The translations under genes and the position numbers were made by a program. The notes below the pieces were generated by a model. It saw nothing but the letters and a program-made list of their open reading frames with translations. It did not search any database and was not told where the DNA came from. Below are positions 31,372 to 34,191 of a stretch of 34,191 bases of DNA, in pieces; position 1 is the first letter of the stretch; each line of letters begins with the position of its first letter. The stretch comes from CASQEL01 sp036655975 (GTDB lineage Bacteria; Desulfobacterota; Desulfovibrionia; Desulfovibrionales; Desulfovibrionaceae): assembly GCA_036655975.1 (NCBI GenBank), contig JAVVPD010000012.1, positions 1 to 34,191 on the forward strand. The letters run 5' to 3'.

Positions 31372-32799
31372 CTATTTACTTAACACTAAGGTTTTGAATG
31401 AAACTTCATTGCGACGTTGCACTTGCAGAAGAACCGCACCACGGGTCACAGCCTCTTCTTTTACAATTTTAGACAACGCTGTCACTGTGTGGACAGGTTT
31501 CATGTTTGCGGTCAGGATTATATCTCCATCACGCAGGTCAGCCTCATAGGCGGGCTTGTCAGCAATAACATCCGTAATCAACAGGCCCCCCTTCAGCTTT
31601 AAGGCTTTAGCTTCTTCGGCAGTGAGGGGGCGCACCGACATGCCAAGGGTAGCGGCCTTTTCAGCCTTGCCCTGCTTCAAAGGACCACCACGTTGCGCCG
31701 ACAATTGATCCGCAGAACGTTCGCCCAAGGTTAATTGCAAGGTTTTGTTCGCGCCATCGCGCCACACAAGCAGCTTGACAGTGCTACCGGGGCTTTTATC
31801 CGCAATGGCACGGAGGAGGGCGCTTGGATCTTCCACGTCCTTACCGTCGACGGACAAAACCACATCACCAGCCAGCATGCCCCCCTTAGCGGCGGGTTCG
31901 TCAGGCATGACGCTCCCAATAAGCGCGCCCTTGGCTTTATTCAAGCCCAAGGCTTTTGCCGTATTTTCGTCTACTTCTTGAATAGTTACACCAATCCAAC
32001 CCCGTTGAACTTTTTTGCCGTCCTTAATCTGATTGGTAATTTTTGCGGCCATATTACTGGGAATGGCAAAGCCAATCCCTTGCCCGCTGGCGATAATAGC
32101 CGTGTTGATGCCGATAACTTCGCCATTCATATTAATGAGGGGGCCGCCGCTGTTACCGGGATTGATGGAAGCGTCAGTCTGCAAAAAGTTATCAAAGGGG
32201 CCGGAGCGAATATCTCGACCTTTTGCCGAAAGAATACCTGCTGTTACGGTGTGATCAAGGCCAAAAGGGTTACCGATGGCTAAAAGCCATTCGCCCACTT
32301 GGGCTTTGTCAGAATCACCGAAACGTAAAAAGGGTAAAGGTTTTTTGGCGTCAATTTTGAGTAGGGCCAAGTCGGTTTCTTCATCCGCCCCGATGAGGGT
32401 TGCGGTGATAGATTCGGACTTGCCATTGGCACCGTCAAGATTAATACGAATCACATCAGCGTCAGCAACCACATGGTTATTGGTAACAATATACCCGTCA
32501 GCGGAAATGATGAAACCCGAGCCTAAGGAACGCTGTTTTTGAGGCCGTGGCTTTTGCCCCTGAAATCGTTCAAACTGTTCAAAAAATTTCTCAAATCCGG
32601 GAGGAGCACCACGGAAAACACCGCCGAAGGGGTCATCATTGCCTCCCTTCGCCATTCTTTCCGTGCCGATATTCACCACGGCTGGCCCACAGTTTTTTGC
32701 CAGAACGGTAAAATTCGGCAAAGTCTCAGCTTGGGCAAGCCCTGCTGATATCAGCCAAGTAATGGTCATCAACGCGACCATTGATTTTTTTATAAGCAT
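31372..32799 (-). CDS. degP: DegP/HtrA-family periplasmic serine protease
   Basis: A 475-residue secreted protease. A signal peptide covers residues 1-24 (KKSMVALMTITWLISAG, cut after AQA). The trypsin-like domain has the triad His109 (TNNHVV), Asp143 (TDLALL) and Ser217 (GNSGGP). Two PDZ domains follow (about 262-360, GWIGVTIQEV; and 385-475, GMSVRPLTAEEAKALKLKGGLLI). A Q-rich linker at about 75-90 (QFERFQGQKPRPQKQR) is like the LA loop. Family members are chaperone-proteases of the periplasm. ATG 32799 has AAAGGAG upstream. The upstream sequence has a possible vegetative-type promoter. Confidence 0.93.
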   Translation of the reverse strand: MLIKKSMVALMTITWLISAGLAQAETLPNFTVLAKNCGPAVVNIGTERMAKGGNDDPFGGVFRGAPPGFEKFFEQFERFQGQKPRPQKQRSLGSGFIISADGYIVTNNHVVADADVIRINLDGANGKSESITATLIGADEETDLALLKIDAKKPLPFLRFGDSDKAQVGEWLLAIGNPFGLDHTVTAGILSAKGRDIRSGPFDNFLQTDASINPGNSGGPLINMNGEVIGINTAIIASGQGIGFAIPSNMAAKITNQIKDGKKVQRGWIGVTIQEVDENTAKALGLNKAKGALIGSVMPDEPAAKGGMLAGDVVLSVDGKDVEDPSALLRAIADKSPGSTVKLLVWRDGANKTLQLTLGERSADQLSAQRGGPLKQGKAEKAATLGMSVRPLTAEEAKALKLKGGLLITDVIADKPAYEADLRDGDIILTANMKPVHTVTALSKIVKEEAVTRGAVLLQVQRRNEVSFKTLVLSK

Positions 32800-32830
32800 G
32801 TAATCTCCTTTATTTTAACGCATTAATACA

Positions 32831-32859
32831 TATAAAAGCAGAGAGCAAGCCAAAAGCAA
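32831..32859 (-). promoter_or_regulatory. Possible promoter of degP
   Basis: On the minus strand, TTGCTT (32854-32859), a 17-bp spacer and TTTATA (32831-32836) form a weak sigma-70-type pair about 32 bp upstream of the degP start at 32799. An extracytoplasmic stress sigma factor could act here instead, but I see no clear motif for it. Confidence 0.3.
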
Positions 32860-32940
32860 GTTCTCGTGCATAGTTAAGATAAGGCGTGTTTTTTATCTGT
32901 GAAGGCTAGGGATGAAAATTGCCAAGCTATATGTCACGGC

Positions 32941-33786
32941 TTATCGCAATTTTTTGGCAACGCTCTTGGCATTTTTGGGGGAGGAAAACCCGGCTTCGAT
33001 CAGACGGCGAGCTTCAGAATCTCGGATTTGACGGCTTTGCGCCCCAAGCAATACGGCAATAAGGCGTGTATTGCCGCGTTGGGCGGTTAATACAATATTA
33101 TACCCGCTTTCGCACACGAAACCGGTTTTAAGCCCGTCAGCACCTCGGACATTTTTTACTAAACCATTTGTATTATATAAAATATTTCCATTAAAGCGGA
33201 GGGCAGTGGTGTTATGCACACGCAGCATATTTCTGTGTGCTTTGATGTAATTTTTGGAAAGTGTCAGCATGTCTGTTGCTGTTGTCAATTGACCGACAGC
33301 GGGCAGGCCATGGGGCGTTTTAAATACGGTATTTTTCATACCCAATTGTTGGGCTTTGGTATTCATTTTACGGATAAAGGCGGGCACACCCTTGCCACAG
33401 TGCTCTGCCACGGCGGTGGCGGCATCGTTGCCGGAAGCGATAGCCATGCCTTCCAGCAAATCCATAAAAGGCACACGCTGACTGCGGCGTAAGCCCATGG
33501 AAGAGCCCCCTGTAGTGGCTGCATAGCGGCTGATACGCACCGTATTCTGCCGTTTTATGCGTCCGCTTTTGATCATGTCCATGGCAATGTGCAGTGTCAT
33601 CAATTTAGTGAGTGACGCTGGAGCTATGGAAGTGTGGGGATTTTGTGAATACAAAATGCGCCCCGTACTGGCATTATATAAAAGGGCAGAACGCGCATTG
33701 AGTTTAGCACTGGCCTCAAATGGCGCGGCGCAAAAACACAGTGCTAACAAGCACACGAAGACAATTCTGACAGAAAAAAAGGGCAC
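32941..33786 (-). CDS. Serine-type D-Ala-D-Ala carboxypeptidase
   Basis: A 281-residue periplasmic penicillin-binding protein of peptidase family S11. A signal peptide covers about residues 1-27 (VRIVFVCLLALCFCAAPFEASA). The active-site motifs are all present: Ser58-Leu-Thr-Lys61 (SxxK), Ser118-Gly-Asn120 (SxN) and Lys220-Thr-Gly (KTG). It lacks the extra C-terminal domain and amphipathic anchor of PBP5, so it is short for the family. The start is GTG 33786, which overlaps the stop of the upstream permease (TAGTG) and puts the signal peptide at the N-terminus. An in-frame ATG at 34068 would read far into the permease gene and is rejected. It trims peptidoglycan pentapeptides. Confidence 0.88.
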   Translation of the reverse strand: MPFFSVRIVFVCLLALCFCAAPFEASAKLNARSALLYNASTGRILYSQNPHTSIAPASLTKLMTLHIAMDMIKSGRIKRQNTVRISRYAATTGGSSMGLRRSQRVPFMDLLEGMAIASGNDAATAVAEHCGKGVPAFIRKMNTKAQQLGMKNTVFKTPHGLPAVGQLTTATDMLTLSKNYIKAHRNMLRVHNTTALRFNGNILYNTNGLVKNVRGADGLKTGFVCESGYNIVLTAQRGNTRLIAVLLGAQSRQIRDSEARRLIEAGFSSPKNAKSVAKKLR

Positions 33787-34191
33787 TAGGAATCCAAACT
33801 TTCTGGGGTTTTGGGTAAAAGCTTTTCGCCTTCTTTTACCGCCTGCAGGGCAAAGGCCACCAGCACGGGGCCAAAGATCAGCCCCACCGGCCCAAAGGAG
33901 GCCATGCCGCACAAGATAGAGAGCACTAAAACAAACAGTGGGGCACTGATGCCTTGTTTCAAAAATAAAGGGCGTAAAATATTGTCCACACCGGCTACCG
34001 CGAAGACTCCCCATAGGGCCAGCCCCACAGCGGCAAAGGTGGAACCGGTAAACCAGAGCATGAGACACAGTGGCAACCAGACCAGCGCCGTACCCACAAC
34101 AGGGATAGGAGCCACAAAGGTGGCAAGCAAAGCCCAGAATGCGGGCTGCTTAATGCCTGCTACGGCAAAACCTATACCGCACAATAAACCC
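33786..34191 (-). CDS. AI-2E/PerM-family permease, C-terminal part (cut by window edge)
   Basis: The minus-strand frame is open at the right edge and ends at 33786, so about 134 C-terminal residues are seen. They contain hydrophobic segments typical of this family (FWALLATFVAPIPVVGTALVWLP; GLALWGVFAVAGVDNILRPLFL; LFVLVLSILCGMASFGPVGLIFGPVLVAF). The PIPVVG/DNILRP/GLIFGP pattern is the family hallmark. Substrates of these proteins vary and none can be assigned here. Its stop overlaps the carboxypeptidase GTG by one base, indicating coupled translation. Confidence 0.8.
   Translation of the reverse strand, partial: GLLCGIGFAVAGIKQPAFWALLATFVAPIPVVGTALVWLPLCLMLWFTGSTFAAVGLALWGVFAVAGVDNILRPLFLKQGISAPLFVLVLSILCGMASFGPVGLIFGPVLVAFALQAVKEGEKLLPKTPESLDS

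Noticed and set aside
33787..34068. Longer N-terminus for the carboxypeptidase from ATG 34068
   Set aside because: It would run through the permease gene in another frame and put the signal peptide 94 residues inside the protein.
1..34191. CRISPR arrays, tRNA or rRNA genes, insertion sequences, prophage
   Set aside because: No regularly spaced repeats, no tRNA-like cloverleaf noticed by eye, no transposase or integrase frames.

Overview
The window looks like a chromosomal segment of a member of the Desulfovibrionaceae (Desulfovibrio/Bilophila-like, anaerobic, Gram-negative). The main clues are a porin fragment of the type called outer membrane homotrimeric porin in Desulfovibrio, a biotin ligase followed by a 1234-residue pyruvate carboxylase and a 1193-residue PEP-synthase-like protein, indolepyruvate:ferredoxin oxidoreductase genes (iorAB), and heavy use of sigma-54-type regulators. 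The genus is inferred from gene content recalled from memory, not from a search. No rRNA, tRNA, CRISPR array, insertion sequence or prophage was seen.

Layout. (1) 1-353, minus: start of a porin gene cut by the window edge. (2) 432-3364, minus: a compact operon of a PLP-dependent alanine/ornithine-racemase-family enzyme, a GNAT acetyltransferase, a thioredoxin-reductase-like flavoprotein without the NADPH-binding HRR motif, and a small thioredoxin-fold protein with a relocated CxxC. (3) 3365-3840: a divergent control region. It holds two inverted, identical 21-bp elements that each fit a sigma-54 -24/-12 promoter, plus tandem and inverted repeats between them that could bind an activator. (4) 3841-8677, plus: arylsulfate sulfotransferase-like protein, CPHC thioredoxin-like protein, sulfatase-family protein with Thr at the formylglycine position, and an SLC13/DASS-type transporter. 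None of the three soluble proteins has a signal peptide. A rho-independent terminator follows. (5) 8678-13120, minus: proA, nadD, a TPR protein and a canonical sigma-54 activator (GAFTGA intact), the obvious candidate regulator of the divergent promoters. (6) 13329-21897, plus: a membrane-anchored TPR protein, iorA, iorB, a NifA-like regulator whose AAA+ motifs are degraded, then phoH, pgpH and ybeY. (7) 21886-22983, minus: CCA-adding/poly(A) polymerase family enzyme. (8) 23019-31293, plus: birA, pyruvate carboxylase, PEP-synthase-like protein, then a strong bidirectional terminator. (9) 31372-34191, minus: DegP/HtrA protease, a D,D-carboxypeptidase and the end of an AI-2E/PerM-family permease.

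The most promising candidate for an undescribed system is 432-10282. It is a divergent pair of operons under what look like twin sigma-54 promoters, linking cytoplasmic organosulfate (or related ester) chemistry and uptake with an unusual thiol-redox pair and a PLP racemase/acetyltransferase pair. The sigma-54 activator sits at the far end of the cluster. The substrate cannot be read from the sequence. The rest is mostly core metabolism (proline, NAD, gluconeogenic C3/C4 chemistry, 2-oxoacid oxidation), RNA maturation and envelope quality control.
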